Part shown: positions 1-9,131 of the stretch, one piece after another
Layout of the letters: each line of letters opens with the position of its first letter
Position numbering within the stretch: position 1 is the first letter of the stretch
Assembly (NCBI RefSeq): GCF_009707365.1
Contig: NZ_CP046122.1
Location: forward strand, 1,426,001-1,490,000
Length of the DNA: 64,000 nt
Origin: Microlunatus sp. Gsoil 973
GTDB taxonomy: Bacteria; Actinomycetota; Actinomycetes; Propionibacteriales; Propionibacteriaceae
Direction of reading: 5' to 3'
The notes under the pieces: model-generated
What the model saw: only the letters and a program-made list of their open reading frames with translations
Told to the model about the DNA's origin: nothing
Database searches by the model: none
Made by a program: the position numbers and the translations under genes

Positions 1-121
1 CGGCCGACACTCAGACCTGGACGACCAACGGCCATGCCAACCGACCGGACCCGATCCGCGAGGGCGCAACCCGCTGCTGCTCCACGGTGACCGGCCGATT
101 GCGGATCCTCCGGCTGGGGGC

Positions 122-142
122 TTGACTCTCACGTAACGTCAG
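122..142 (+). promoter_or_regulatory. Promoter/operator of the MerR gene
   Basis: A TTGACT hexamer (122-127) abuts an imperfect dyad, CTCACGTAACGTCAG (128-142), 12 of 14 paired positions symmetric. This resembles the dyads that MerR-family regulators bind between stretched -35 and -10 boxes. The downstream gene is a MerR protein, so autoregulation is the natural inference. A Shine-Dalgarno GGAGG lies at 153-157, six bases before the ATG. Confidence 0.55.
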
Positions 143-163
143 GGCCGAGCGTGGAGGCGACAA

Positions 164-1006
164 ATGTTGAAGATCGGGGAATTCGCATCGATCGGACGGG
201 TGACAGTTCGGCTGCTCCGCTACTACGACGAGATCGGCCTACTTACCCCGACGCACGTGGATCCCGGATCGGGCTATCGCTCGTACGAACTGGATCAAGT
301 GGCCACGCTGAGCCGAATCCTCCAGCTCCGCGACTTCGGGATGAAGCTCGATGTGATCGCCAGGATCATCCACGGGGACGTCGGCGTGGAACAGGAACGG
401 GAACTGGTGCGGCGGTGCCGGGACGAGTTGACCCAGCAGATCGCCGACAACAGCCGCCGCGTCGACCGGCTCGATGCGTATCTCCGCGGAACCGAAGGAG
501 CCATCATGAAACCCGACATCGACGCCACGCTGAAGACGATCCCTCCCCGACGCGTCGCCTATCTCACCGATCACGCTGCCGGCTGGGGCGGAGCCAACAT
601 CGGCCCGGTGATCGGACCACTGTTCGGCAAACTCGCCGACCTCCTCGATTCCGCCGGCATCGGCGATTTCGGTCCGGCCATTGCAATCTACGAGGCAGAC
701 CAGGCAGGCGACGAGACGACTGTCACGGTGACCGGAGCGTTCGTCGTGGGCGACGGGGTCGACGCCGGCCCGAACTACCAGGTGACGACGCTGCCGGAGA
801 TCGAGACGGCCGCAGTCACCAACCACCACGGTGCTCCGGACACCATCGACCAGAGCTGGCACACGCTGATGGACTGGACCCGGGCCGAGGGCTATGAGCT
901 CTCCGGTGTCTGCCGCGAGGTCTATCTATCGCCGCCCGACGTGCCACCGCAGGACTGGGACACCGAGTTGCAGCAGCCGGTCCGCAGGCTCCGCTTGCCG
1001 CACTAG
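164..1006 (+). CDS. MerR-family regulator with GyrI-like effector domain
   Basis: A 280-residue transcription factor. Residues 1-70 form the MerR winged helix (starts MLKIGEFASIGRVTVR, with the conserved RYYDEIGLL), followed by a helical linker to about 110. From about 118 to the end is a GyrI/AraC-type effector domain that usually binds amphipathic or cationic small molecules. Family members activate efflux or detoxification promoters when ligand binds. The start is fixed by GGAGG six bases upstream. No co-directional target follows; the next genes run on the opposite strand. The ligand is unknown. Confidence 0.9.
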   Translation: MLKIGEFASIGRVTVRLLRYYDEIGLLTPTHVDPGSGYRSYELDQVATLSRILQLRDFGMKLDVIARIIHGDVGVEQERELVRRCRDELTQQIADNSRRVDRLDAYLRGTEGAIMKPDIDATLKTIPPRRVAYLTDHAAGWGGANIGPVIGPLFGKLADLLDSAGIGDFGPAIAIYEADQAGDETTVTVTGAFVVGDGVDAGPNYQVTTLPEIETAAVTNHHGAPDTIDQSWHTLMDWTRAEGYELSGVCREVYLSPPDVPPQDWDTELQQPVRRLRLPH

Positions 1007-1037
1007 GGATCTTCACCCCACAGAGCTTGTGATTACA

Positions 1038-1052
1038 GCTGCTGAAAGCAGC
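1038..1052 (+). terminator. Small hairpin after the MerR gene
   Basis: GCTGCT, loop GAA, AGCAGC lies about 30 bases downstream of the MerR stop codon. There is no T-tract, so this is at best a weak terminator. Confidence 0.25.
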
Positions 1053-1152
1053 AATCAGCCGCCCTCGATTCGCCCGCAAGCTGTGCGGCATCGGGGCCCC
1101 GATCATCCCCTATCGGATGCCCGACGGGCTCCCCGGACGACTCCACCGAGCA

Positions 1153-2028
1153 TCAGATCATCGCCTCCAGGCGATTGCCGGCGGTTGCTGGGTCGCCCCA
1201 GGATTCGCCGCCGGGCGCCAACTCGAGCAATGGCCAGAGGCTGTAGAACGTCTGAGCCGCGGCACTCATACCAGGGTCCGCGGTCTCCATCGCCCGACAG
1301 ATCTCAGCCACAACGGACGGGCCAAGCTCGCCGTGCAGGAAGGCCAGGTCAACCGCCGGATCATCAACCCCGATCTCTCCAAGATCAAGAAGTCCGACCA
1401 GCTCGCCGTCGTCGTCAACGATCAGGTGCTCGACGCGGAAGTCTCGATGACACAGAACGCGGACTGTTCGGCGACTCTCCAGTATCGCGACCGCGGCTTC
1501 GGCCCGTCGCCTCAGGCCGGCGTCCAGATCCGCCGCGGCCAATGCCTGCCGAAACTCCGCAGTCGGATCATCCTGCGGCACACCACGGGCGATGGCGTCG
1601 TCAACATCAAACGCGTGTAGGCGGTCGAGAACCGCCGCGATCTGTTTCACCAGTTGTGGATTGCGCTGGACCATTTGGGGGCTCAGCGGTTTCCCGAAGA
1701 CCCGGCGCTCGAGGATTGCCGCCGGCAGCCCGTTCGCCTCGTCAATCACCATTGCGCCGTGCGGAACCGGGACGCCACGACCTTGCAGTTCGGCCAGCAA
1801 CGCCACCTCATGCCGGCGACCGCCGCGCCATGTCCACGGTTCGGGATAGCGTCGCGACACCCGGAGCACCCACTCACCGTCGGGTGAGGTCAGCCCGTAT
1901 GTCAGGGTGCTGATGCCCTCACCGATCAGCATCGGTGGTGCCTCGTTCATCTCCGGTATCCGCTGGCGGACAATCGAGACCAGTCTGTCCACCGCCGCAG
2001 GCGTCACGGTGGTGGTCCACCTGGTCAC
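1153..2028 (-). CDS. Macrolide-phosphotransferase-like kinase (APH fold)
   Basis: Protein-kinase-like small-molecule kinase of about 291 residues. The catalytic loop is CHRDFRVEHLIV (near residue 195) and the metal-binding segment is LLDLGEIGVDDPAVDLA. The loop ends in His where aminoglycoside kinases have Asn (HxDxxxxN). That His is typical of macrolide 2'-phosphotransferases (HGDLxxxH), so the protein is closer to the Mph group than to APH(3'). Substrate and resistance role are inference. GTG at 2028 was chosen; an in-frame GTG at 2064 would add 12 Arg-rich residues. It lies 67 bases downstream of the next kinase gene on the same strand, so co-transcription is likely. Confidence 0.8.
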   Translation of the reverse strand: MTRWTTTVTPAAVDRLVSIVRQRIPEMNEAPPMLIGEGISTLTYGLTSPDGEWVLRVSRRYPEPWTWRGGRRHEVALLAELQGRGVPVPHGAMVIDEANGLPAAILERRVFGKPLSPQMVQRNPQLVKQIAAVLDRLHAFDVDDAIARGVPQDDPTAEFRQALAAADLDAGLRRRAEAAVAILESRRTVRVLCHRDFRVEHLIVDDDGELVGLLDLGEIGVDDPAVDLAFLHGELGPSVVAEICRAMETADPGMSAAAQTFYSLWPLLELAPGGESWGDPATAGNRLEAMI

Positions 2029-2095
2029 AGGATCATTCCCGCGCGCTCGTTCGCGCCCGCGCACAATGTCTCGGGCATGATCATCGGCATCGACC

Positions 2096-3022
2096 TCACA
2101 GCCGCGCTGCCGCTGCGGCGACGAATTCGTCCAGCGTCGGATCCGGTCTGTCGTCGTCGCCGTTCCAGGAGAGGACGTCGCTCAGATCCCAGTACGGGTG
2201 GTACTCGGATGTCCCAGAGACCGTCATCCACATGGTCAGGAACCGATCGGCCACCTGCTGGCCGAAATGGCCGACCAGGTTGGCCCGGCAATGGGCGACA
2301 TCGGCTGCGGCCCCACCGACGCACGAGCTCGTCCAGTCGACGATCCCGCTGATCCGTCCCTGCGACCACAACACGTTTCCGGGGTGAAAATCGCGATGGA
2401 TGAACACCTGCGGCACTTCCGGCTGGACCCCCTCGAACAGCTCGATCGCCCGCTCCCACGCCGCCGGGTACTTGCTCCATCCAGGCGGCAAGGGCCGCTC
2501 CGGTGGATACGGCGCGAACCGACGCAACCCAGCACCGGCTACCGGGACCGCGTGCACCTCCGGTAACGCCTCGGCAAGCCGGCGCAACCAGCCGTCCAGA
2601 TCGTTCGGTCGCCACTCGACCCGACCGGGCAGCTCTGACATAACGATCGTCGGCGTACCGGTGGCACTGCCCTCCGGGTCAGCGGCCAGCAGCCGTGGCG
2701 CTGCAATCGGAGTGCCGGTCAGCAACCGCAACACCTCGGCCTCGTTCCCGGGGGTCCACGGCTCGTCGGCAACCCAATCCATAACGTACCGGCGGAGGAT
2801 CACCGGCTGCGTCGAGCCGTCGCGACTGCGGAGCAGGACGCGATGGACGGCCGAGGAGGTACCGCCGGGCAACGCCCTCACGCCTGCGACGTGGGAGGCG
2901 CCGACCTGTTCACATACCCATGCCAACGCGTCAGCCGGTGGGTCTCCGCGCAGCATGCGATGCAGATCCGGTTCGAGTGCGTAGCCATGCGGGACCGGTG
3001 GGATCGATGAATCGGATGACAT
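2096..3022 (-). CDS. Aminoglycoside-phosphotransferase-family kinase
   Basis: A 308-residue APH-fold enzyme. The N-lobe spans about 40-130. The catalytic loop IHRDFHPGNVLW (about 208-219) carries the canonical HxDxxxxN, and IVDW (about 226-229) supplies the second metal ligand. The ATG at 3022 is preceded by AGGAG ten bases upstream, so the longer open frame reaching 3133 is not used. Substrates of this broad family range from antibiotics to amino alcohols and sugars; none can be assigned. Probably first gene of a two-kinase transcript with the gene ending at 1153. Confidence 0.85.
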   Translation of the reverse strand: MSSDSSIPPVPHGYALEPDLHRMLRGDPPADALAWVCEQVGASHVAGVRALPGGTSSAVHRVLLRSRDGSTQPVILRRYVMDWVADEPWTPGNEAEVLRLLTGTPIAAPRLLAADPEGSATGTPTIVMSELPGRVEWRPNDLDGWLRRLAEALPEVHAVPVAGAGLRRFAPYPPERPLPPGWSKYPAAWERAIELFEGVQPEVPQVFIHRDFHPGNVLWSQGRISGIVDWTSSCVGGAAADVAHCRANLVGHFGQQVADRFLTMWMTVSGTSEYHPYWDLSDVLSWNGDDDRPDPTLDEFVAAAAARL

Positions 3023-3133
3023 GCTTCTCTGACTCCTGGAAGATGCGCAGCACCTACGATCACTCCGTTTCGAAACGGGTGGATGCTGCATTTGACGACA
3101 ACGGACTGTGCACGTTGACTCCAGGAGGTCCAC

Positions 3134-3208
3134 GTGCCGGCAGCAGACTTACCGTCTGCGCCAAGCGCTGTCGTCGCCCGAGCCGTCGAACTCGGGCCGG
3201 TCAAATGA
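3134..3208 (+). other. 24-codon open frame behind a strong ribosome site
   Basis: AGGAGG lies five bases before GTG at 3134. The frame reads a Pro/Ala-rich N-terminus (begins MPAADLPSAPSAVVARAV) and stops at TGA 3206. It looks like the beginning of a longer protein cut short rather than a complete peptide. It could be a decayed gene start or a small translated leader. I do not recognise the family. Confidence 0.3.
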
Positions 3209-3295
3209 TCAGCATCATGCCCTGCATTGTTACAGATTCCCGCCACCCCAACGGACTGACCCCTCGGACCGTGTCGCGAGGGATACCTCGGTTGA

Positions 3296-3478
3296 CTCCT
3301 AGCCGAGCCGCATATCGCCGCACTCTCGGTGGATGGTGGCCGAGAACGGGCCACGTTGACCGCGCCGCTGAGGTACCGATACACGCCCGGAGGCCAGGCA
3401 TGGATCCTGACCGAGGCCGCGTCCAAGAAGGCCAGGCCGCACCAGAAGATGCGACCGCAGTCACGATCCGAAGACTGA
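3296..3478 (+). pseudogene. Remnant of a pyridoxamine-phosphate-oxidase-like FMN protein
   Basis: The frame from 3296 reads LLAEPHIAALSVDGG, then LTAPLRYRYTPGGQAWILTE and SKKARP. This is the start of the split-barrel fold of PNPOx/F420-type flavoproteins (family pattern: LAEPHIAVLxTxxxDGRP then PIWYxYxxGxxWxLT and SRKARL). An in-frame TGA sits immediately upstream (3293-3295), and after about 45 residues the similarity collapses and the frame stops. Both ends are missing, so this is a genuine remnant and not one indel. Confidence 0.6.
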
Positions 3479-3587
3479 TCCAATTTCGCGCACGCATGCC
3501 GAGCCAGGGACAACGGCTCCGATCTATTGGTGAAGACGAGCGGATGAGCCGCCCGGGCATGGGAACGGAGTCGGAGATGACCAAGTC

Positions 3588-4202
3588 GTGCTGAGCATGT
3601 CGGTGTCACTGGATGGCGTTGCGGGCCCGAACGAGGCAGACGCCGATGGCATGACCATGTTCAATGTGGTCCTCGGCTGGGTCTACCCGCTGCATAGCTG
3701 GCGCCACGAGCAGGGTTTGGAAGGTGGCGACGACTCGGTCGACTCAAAGGTGTGGGCGGAGAACTTCGCGCAGTTCGGCGCACAGATCATCGGCCGGAGA
3801 ATGTTCGACTGCGGCTATCCGAACTGGGGCGACAATCCGCCGTTCCACGCGCCGGTGTTCGTCCTCACCCACCGAGGCGGAGACCGGATCGAGAAGGACG
3901 GCGGGACGAGCTACACATTCGTCATCGACGGTATCGACCGTGCGGTCGCGCGGGCGCGCGCCGTGGCGAACGGCAAGGATGTCCTGCTCGCAGGAGGTGT
4001 CAGCCTCGCCCAGCAGGCACTCGCGGCCGGCCTCGTCGACGAAGTGGTCCTGCACGTCACGCCCGTCGAGCTCGGCCGCAGGATACGACTGTTCAGCACT
4101 GATCAATTCAATCTGAGGTGTGTCGAGACGACGCAGGGTGAAAATGCCGTCCATCTGCGCTACGAGGTCATACCGGATCCAGCCGAAACATCAGCTCTGT
4201 AG
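3588..4202 (+). CDS. Dihydrofolate-reductase-like (RibD C-terminal) protein
   Basis: 204 residues. SMSVSLDGVAGP at the N-terminus, IIGRRMFD near 65, DVLLAGGVSLAQQALAAGLVDE near 130-155 and a C-terminal HLRYEV are hallmarks of the YwjB/YyaP group, NADPH-binding DHFR-fold proteins of mostly unknown substrate. The GTG at 3588 is a weak start. An ATG at 3577 with GGAG upstream would give the canonical MTK-VVLSMSVSLDG if one base were restored beside G3585, so the annotated start may reflect a missing base. A paralogous family member lies at 3173 bases from the right edge of the window's last 4 kb (63173). Confidence 0.8.
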   Translation: MLSMSVSLDGVAGPNEADADGMTMFNVVLGWVYPLHSWRHEQGLEGGDDSVDSKVWAENFAQFGAQIIGRRMFDCGYPNWGDNPPFHAPVFVLTHRGGDRIEKDGGTSYTFVIDGIDRAVARARAVANGKDVLLAGGVSLAQQALAAGLVDEVVLHVTPVELGRRIRLFSTDQFNLRCVETTQGENAVHLRYEVIPDPAETSAL

Positions 4203-4377
4203 AGCAGATGTTGATCATCACAACCTGGTTCCGAACATCGCCCTCTCCCTCACCGAGGCTCCGGATGTCGTCCCATCTGCAGGTCCGCGTACGACACGAA
4301 TGCCGGCAGATGATCTTGAACCCGGCAGGAACGGCCCGCGCGACATGGGTCAGATGGAATGGTGAACCGAGCGCCGG

Positions 4378-5285
4378 TCATCGTGATCGCAGCGTGGTAA
4401 CGGCGTGGTCGATCGTATTGATCATGATTGTCGGCGGTTCTTCTGGGTCGCTGTCGATGAGGTGGGTCAGTCCGCGCAGGACGACCCGGACGGCGAATGT
4501 TGCGGGGCTTATGCGGTGCCGGTACAGGTAGCGCTCGACGAGTCCCGTCTGGCTGCCCAGCATCCATCCGCTGTCATCGGCCCAGAAGAGAAACTTGGGA
4601 AAGCCGATCAGGGGATCTTCGAAGCAGGCGTGCTCGAAGTCGACCCAACCGATCGCCCCCGGTCATCGGCCAACACATTCAGCGGGTTATAGTCACCGTT
4701 GGAGAAGACGAGCGGTAGCTGACGTCTGGGCAGCTGTTGTTCGAGGACCTGCACAGCGTCCTGGAACAGCCGCGTACCGGCCCAGGGGGTTGTCCGCGCG
4801 AGGACCTCTGCCAGTTCCTGGTCCAGCGTCTGCCGTGGGATTCGATCCGCAACCTCATCGCGGACGAGTTGTTCGGTGAGTGCGTGTAGACCATCGACCG
4901 CGTCGAACAGCAACCGACAGCTTCGATCACCGACTGCTACGTCGCTGACGCGGATCCACGGCAGAGGTTCACCCGACAACCGGGTCATGACCAGGACATC
5001 GAACCTGCCGGAATCAGTCGGTACTGTCTTCGGCCCGGCCAGGACCGTTGGGGCCCGACAGCCGACCCGACCCAGCGCATCAAGGACCGCCGCCTCCACG
5101 CCCAAGGGGCTGTCGGCCTCGGGCAGGGACTTGACGACGCAGGTCATCGGCCCTGCGGGAGTCGCCAGCAGCAGCTCGGCCGGAAAAGGACGCGGCAACG
5201 TGCGGAACGGACGTACCCGATCCACGTGGCTCCCCGGCGCAACCAGCCTCGCCGCGGCCGCATGGATCTGATCCACGACACCCAT
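4378..5285 (-). pseudogene. APH-family phosphotransferase, frameshifted
   Basis: The main frame (ATG 5285) runs through FSNGDYNPLNVLADDRG and then falls into nonsense, ending at 4608. The other frame continues exactly where the domain should: AIGWVDFEHACFEDPLIGFP, then FLFWADDSGWMLGS and a helical C-terminus to a stop at 4378. Adding one G to the five-base run (plus-strand C's 4656-4660) restores one open frame of about 300 codons, with the VDFE metal motif in place. The gene therefore has a single 1-base defect: sequencing error or recent mutation. It is divergent from the membrane gene at 5367. Confidence 0.8.
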
Positions 5286-5366
5286 CACGGACGACGCTAC
5301 CCGCGGTTCGGCATGATGCTGAACAGCGACACTGGGCCACCGACGGATCGGATCGAGGCGATAGCG

Positions 5367-6011
5367 ATGATCAACCGCGGGGCCGTCATGATGATCGCCA
5401 GTGTCTCACTCGCTGTCAGCGTCGGGCTGGCAATCGCTACGACGCTGGCACTCGTCCCGGCCTCGCGCACCCTGTCCGCCACCGCCTCTGTCGCGATGAG
5501 CGTCCTGTCCATCGGTGTGCCCTTCATCGCCGCTGTGCAAGCGGTTCGCCACGCTCAGCATGAGCCCAGCGGGTTCAGCCGAATGTACGCACGCACGTTC
5601 GCAACAGCCCTCGGTCTGGGATTGGTCGTCGCCGTCGCATGTTTGATCATCGGTTTCGCCTGCGGCGCCCGACTTCACAACGCTCCTGCGATAGTCGGTG
5701 GATCACTGATCGCCCAGGCGGTGGCACACCTCGTCGGAACCGGTTTGGGTCTGCTGCTTGCACGACCAGTCATCGCCAGCGCGCTCACTGTCATACTTCC
5801 GATCGGTCTGTGGCTATTGCTCGGAGTGCTTCTCCCACCCGCCCGCGACTGGCTGACACCACTGCCGTCGGCGAACCGCTGGTGGTCAGGAACCCTGACC
5901 GGCGAGTACCTGCCGCGGTTCGCGATCATGGTCCTGCTCTGGGCAGTGTTGCCCAATGCGGCCGGGGTGATCCTTACTGGTGCCCGCTGGAAACGGCAAC
6001 CGTCCCAGTGA
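5367..6011 (+). CDS. Multi-pass membrane protein, possibly ABC-2 permease-like
   Basis: 214 residues with about six hydrophobic segments (about 6-28, 34-54, 72-95, 105-125, 130-150, 185-205). GAGG precedes the ATG at 5367 by nine bases; longer in-frame starts exist but lack hydrophobic or conserved content. Segment order and the late RWWSGTLTGEYLPRF loop resemble small ABC-2 export permeases, but no ATPase gene is adjacent and no motif decides it. Function unknown. Confidence 0.65.
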   Translation: MINRGAVMMIASVSLAVSVGLAIATTLALVPASRTLSATASVAMSVLSIGVPFIAAVQAVRHAQHEPSGFSRMYARTFATALGLGLVVAVACLIIGFACGARLHNAPAIVGGSLIAQAVAHLVGTGLGLLLARPVIASALTVILPIGLWLLLGVLLPPARDWLTPLPSANRWWSGTLTGEYLPRFAIMVLLWAVLPNAAGVILTGARWKRQPSQ

Positions 6012-6140
6012 GCGCTGCCACCAAAGGCGGATCCCTTGCGGTTGCAGCTGCCTTCGGCGAAACGCATGGCTGGCCGGGGCACGTCTGTTCCCGGTAGAGC
6101 GTCGGAATTTGCGGTGATCCGGTAGCCAGTCCTTCCCGCG

Positions 6141-6737
6141 TCACACGGGCTGCGCGATGAGTTGCACAACCAGACCTGAGGACGGCTCGACCCGGTACAC
6201 CAGATGGTGCGGCTGTCGGGTGGTAAGGACATCAGCGGGTCGGCTGCCCAACAGGTTCCGCAGCAGCATTCGACCGATCATCTCGTGGGAGACGATCAGC
6301 GGTCGGCGTGCTCCTGTGAGCGCGATCCGATCGAGGGCAACGGCGGCTCGATCATCGGCGTCGGCGTAGCTTTCGCCACCTGGGAACCGCCAGAGGTAGT
6401 TGTCCATCGCCCGTTGATCCAGCGCGCCCGGGAATCGACGGTTCGCCTCCGCGGTGGTCAGCCCAGCCATCTCGCCGTGGTGAACCTCCGCCAACTCCTG
6501 GACAACCTCGACCTCCAAACCAAGAGACTCGGCCGATATCCGCGCCGTGGCCAATGCCCTTCCGATCGGGCTGGTCGCGACCAGATCGACGCCCAGGGCG
6601 TATGCAAGGCGCGCCAGGCCAACTGCATGCCGATGGCCATCCGCGGTCAGGGGCGAATCGAGTTGACCTTGCTTGCGACCCTCCTGATTCCACAGGGTCT
6701 GCCCGTGCCTGGCCAGATGCACGACATCAAACGTCAC
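6141..6737 (-). CDS. Histidine phosphatase (phosphoglycerate-mutase superfamily)
   Basis: 198 residues from GTG 6737. The phosphohistidine motif LARHGQTLWNQEGR lies near the N-terminus, the second catalytic Arg/Glu region is at SPIGRALATARISAE and AEVHHGEMAG, and the second catalytic His is in VSHEMIGR. This is the RHG phosphatase core, of the cobC/GpmB/SixA type. Substrate cannot be told. Next to it on the same strand is the broken DinB-family gene starting at 7584. Confidence 0.85.
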   Translation of the reverse strand: MTFDVVHLARHGQTLWNQEGRKQGQLDSPLTADGHRHAVGLARLAYALGVDLVATSPIGRALATARISAESLGLEVEVVQELAEVHHGEMAGLTTAEANRRFPGALDQRAMDNYLWRFPGGESYADADDRAAVALDRIALTGARRPLIVSHEMIGRMLLRNLLGSRPADVLTTRQPHHLVYRVEPSSGLVVQLIAQPV

Positions 6738-6805
6738 CGGCGCATCCAACCGCGTCCGTTGCGTGCCGAGCAATCGGGTATCGGCCGGCCGCAAAGCGAC
6801 GCGCT

Positions 6806-7584
6806 TCAGAAGAGCACTCGGGTAGCCAGCAGGCCAGTTCCTTCTTGCCGCCCGGAGAGGATTCGGGCGAACTCCACGGCGTCGAGAGTGAGGTGTTGGC
6901 CGCCGTCACCCTGCCGGTACCTGCCACCGGCCGGCCCCGTCAGATCGAGCTCGAAGGGGCTGGCGTGACGTCGGGCCCATTCGGCGGCGACGTCCTCGAG
7001 GAGACGCGCGTTGCACGGACGGCTGAGATCTGGCCGCCGCCGGGTCGCGCGGGCGATGTCGACGGTGTGCAGCCACACGTCGCGGGTGTAGACGACGTCG
7101 TAAAGGTGGCCACCGTTCTCCCGTGTCGGCATGCCGGGCGCGGTCGACCCGCTCTGGTCGACGGGTGCGTTGACCATACGGAGGAACGGCGACCAACGCA
7201 TCCGGCCCGCAACCGCCTTCGGCGCGATCGTTTGCAGCGCGGTGATCTGTTCAGCCGGGGTCGCGCCGCCATGCTCACGTACCTGCAGGGCGTTGTAGGC
7301 GTCCAACGCATTGCCGCCGGCTGCGCGCGGTGGCGGATTCCGTAGAGCTGCTGGCGCGCGAACTCCCGCAGGGAGGCATTGGAGCGGCCGGCGCCGATGA
7401 GGTGTCCGACGACGGCGGCGACGTCCCACCCGGGGCATTCGGTCGGCGCCGACCAGTCCGCGGGAGCGAGCGTGCGCAGCAGCACCAGTAGCTGGTCGTA
7501 CGCCGCGGTGGCAACCTCGGCGGCGTCGATGCGCCGCCGGATCGGGGTGATCGAGCTGACGTCCCGTGCGGTCCCCGAAATCAT
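6806..7584 (-). pseudogene. Maleylpyruvate-isomerase/DinB-family protein, frameshifted
   Basis: Starts ATG 7584 behind AGGAGA. The N-terminal frame gives VATAAYDQLLVLLRTLAP, WSAPTECPGWDVAAVVGHL and LYGIRHRAQP. Then another frame carries on with GGNALDAYNALQVREHGG, VDQSGSTAPGMPT, HLYDVVYTRDVWLHTVDIAR and a normal C-terminus to the stop at 6806. Restoring one C (plus-strand GG 7319-7320) yields one frame of about 260 codons. Intact relatives are mycothiol-dependent metal enzymes with a DinB four-helix bundle (the CPGWxVxxxxxHL signature is visible). Confidence 0.8.
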
Positions 7585-7786
7585 GGTCTCTCCTGACGTT
7601 GTTAAGAATTATGCCGACGGTTACCAGCAGATGTTGGCCAGAGGCGTGATTGGGCGGGCCAGGATCTCCGCGCGCACATCCTGGGGAGCCGGTCACCCAC
7701 GCAGAGCGGTAAGTAGGATGGGCGCGCTTCGGAGGTTGACTTTCGAGGCACTCCCATCTTCCACGAGAGAAGAAGGCCGCCGCAGA

Positions 7787-8941
7787 ATGAAGATCACGCA
7801 CGTCGAGCAGTTCGCTCCGAAACACCGCACCCGGCTGATCCGCATCGGCACCGACGCGGGAATCGACGGCTGGGCGGAGAGCACGCTGGAGGGCAAGCCC
7901 AAGTCGGCCCCGGCGGTCATCGACGAATATGCGCAGTACCTGATCGGCAAGGACCCACTTCGGATCGAGCATCATTGGCAGCAGATCTACAGATCGGCCT
8001 TCTTCAGGGGCGGCGCACACAACATGAGCGCATTGGCAGCAGTCGATGCAGCGTTGTGGGACATCGCAGGCAAGCACTACGGGGTGCCCAGCTACAACCT
8101 GATGGGCGGTGCCGTGCGGGACAGGATCAGGGTGTACGCACACTGGGGAATCCGCGACCTGTCCGAAGCGGGACTTGAAGCCTCGCGCCAGCGACTCGAC
8201 ATGCTGCAGAAGAAGGGCTACACGGCGTACAAGGCCGGTCCAGCCGGCCCCTGGCGCGCCCACGAGCCGCCGTCGAGGATCGACCAGTTCGTCGAGGCGG
8301 CCTACAAGATGCGGGAGTGGGTCGGCCCGGATGTGGAGCTGTGCTTCGACTTCCACGCCAAGATGACGCCGGCGCTGGCGATCGAAGTGTGCAACGAGAT
8401 CAAGGGCATGCGGCCGATGTTCGTCGAGGAGCCCGTGCCACAGGAAAACACCGACGCGTTGAAGCTGGTCGCCGATCACGTCCCGTTCCCGATCGCCACC
8501 GGCGAAAGGCTCCTGAGCCGGTGGGAGTTCCGGCAGGTCATCGAGAAGCAATGCGCGGCGCTGCTTCAACCCGATGTGGCGCACTGCGGCGGACCGAGCG
8601 AATTGAAGAAGATCGCCAACTACGCAGAGGTGTACTACCAGCACATCATGCCGCACTGCGCGATCGGCCCGCTCGCGCTGGCCGCGTGCATGCTCGTTGA
8701 CGCCGTCGTCCCCAACTTCCTGATCCAGGAGCAGGTCGACGCCGGGCTCGGCAACGGCCTGCTGAAGAAGGACTGGGAGGTGATCGACGGACACATCCAA
8801 TTGTGGGAGACCCCCGGCCTGGGCGTCGAGGTCGACGAGGCAGAGGCCACGAAGGAGTTCACCGGCGAGTCGTACGGGTACCACGCCGAGCTCGGCGGAG
8901 AGACCTACCACCAGAACGACGGCTCGGTGGCGGACTGGTAG
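7787..8941 (+). CDS. Mandelate-racemase/enolase-superfamily dehydratase (galactonate-dehydratase-like)
   Basis: 384 residues. The N-terminal capping domain (1-120) is followed by the TIM barrel. Metal ligands are visible in LCFDFHAKM (Asp), FVEEPVPQ (Glu) and ATGERLLSRWEF (Glu). His of FDFH and His of IMPHCAIGPLAL are the acid/base residues typical of D-galactonate and related sugar-acid dehydratases. It would convert an aldonate to a 2-keto-3-deoxy product in the cytoplasm. ATG 7787 with AGAAGG upstream is preferred over the longer frame from 7379. It stands alone, with no kinase or aldolase beside it. Confidence 0.9.
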   Translation: MKITHVEQFAPKHRTRLIRIGTDAGIDGWAESTLEGKPKSAPAVIDEYAQYLIGKDPLRIEHHWQQIYRSAFFRGGAHNMSALAAVDAALWDIAGKHYGVPSYNLMGGAVRDRIRVYAHWGIRDLSEAGLEASRQRLDMLQKKGYTAYKAGPAGPWRAHEPPSRIDQFVEAAYKMREWVGPDVELCFDFHAKMTPALAIEVCNEIKGMRPMFVEEPVPQENTDALKLVADHVPFPIATGERLLSRWEFRQVIEKQCAALLQPDVAHCGGPSELKKIANYAEVYYQHIMPHCAIGPLALAACMLVDAVVPNFLIQEQVDAGLGNGLLKKDWEVIDGHIQLWETPGLGVEVDEAEATKEFTGESYGYHAELGGETYHQNDGSVADW

Positions 8942-8961
8942 ACGCGATTGCCCGCGGTGCT

Positions 8962-8977
8962 CGGAGCGACCGCTCCG
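8962..8977 (+). terminator. Hairpin after the dehydratase gene
   Basis: CGGAGC, loop GACC, GCTCCG, about 20 bases past the stop. GC-rich stem without a T-tract; plausible actinobacterial terminator. Confidence 0.35.
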
Positions 8978-9131
8978 GGTGCGCGCTCCCGAACGTGATA
9001 GCCGGGAGCGGTGGTTGCCTGGTTCGCCCGCCTCGACGCCATGATCAGCTCACCGCACGACGATATCGCTGCGGACCTCGTTGATCATCAACGCTGTTCC
9101 ACGACCGAAGTTCAGACGGCGGGGCAGGTGG

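Noticed and set aside
6806-8911. A 701-codon open frame on the minus strand
   Set aside because: Its first two thirds are antisense to the enolase-superfamily gene at 7787 and have no protein-like motifs; only its last third is real, as the shifted part of the DinB-family gene.
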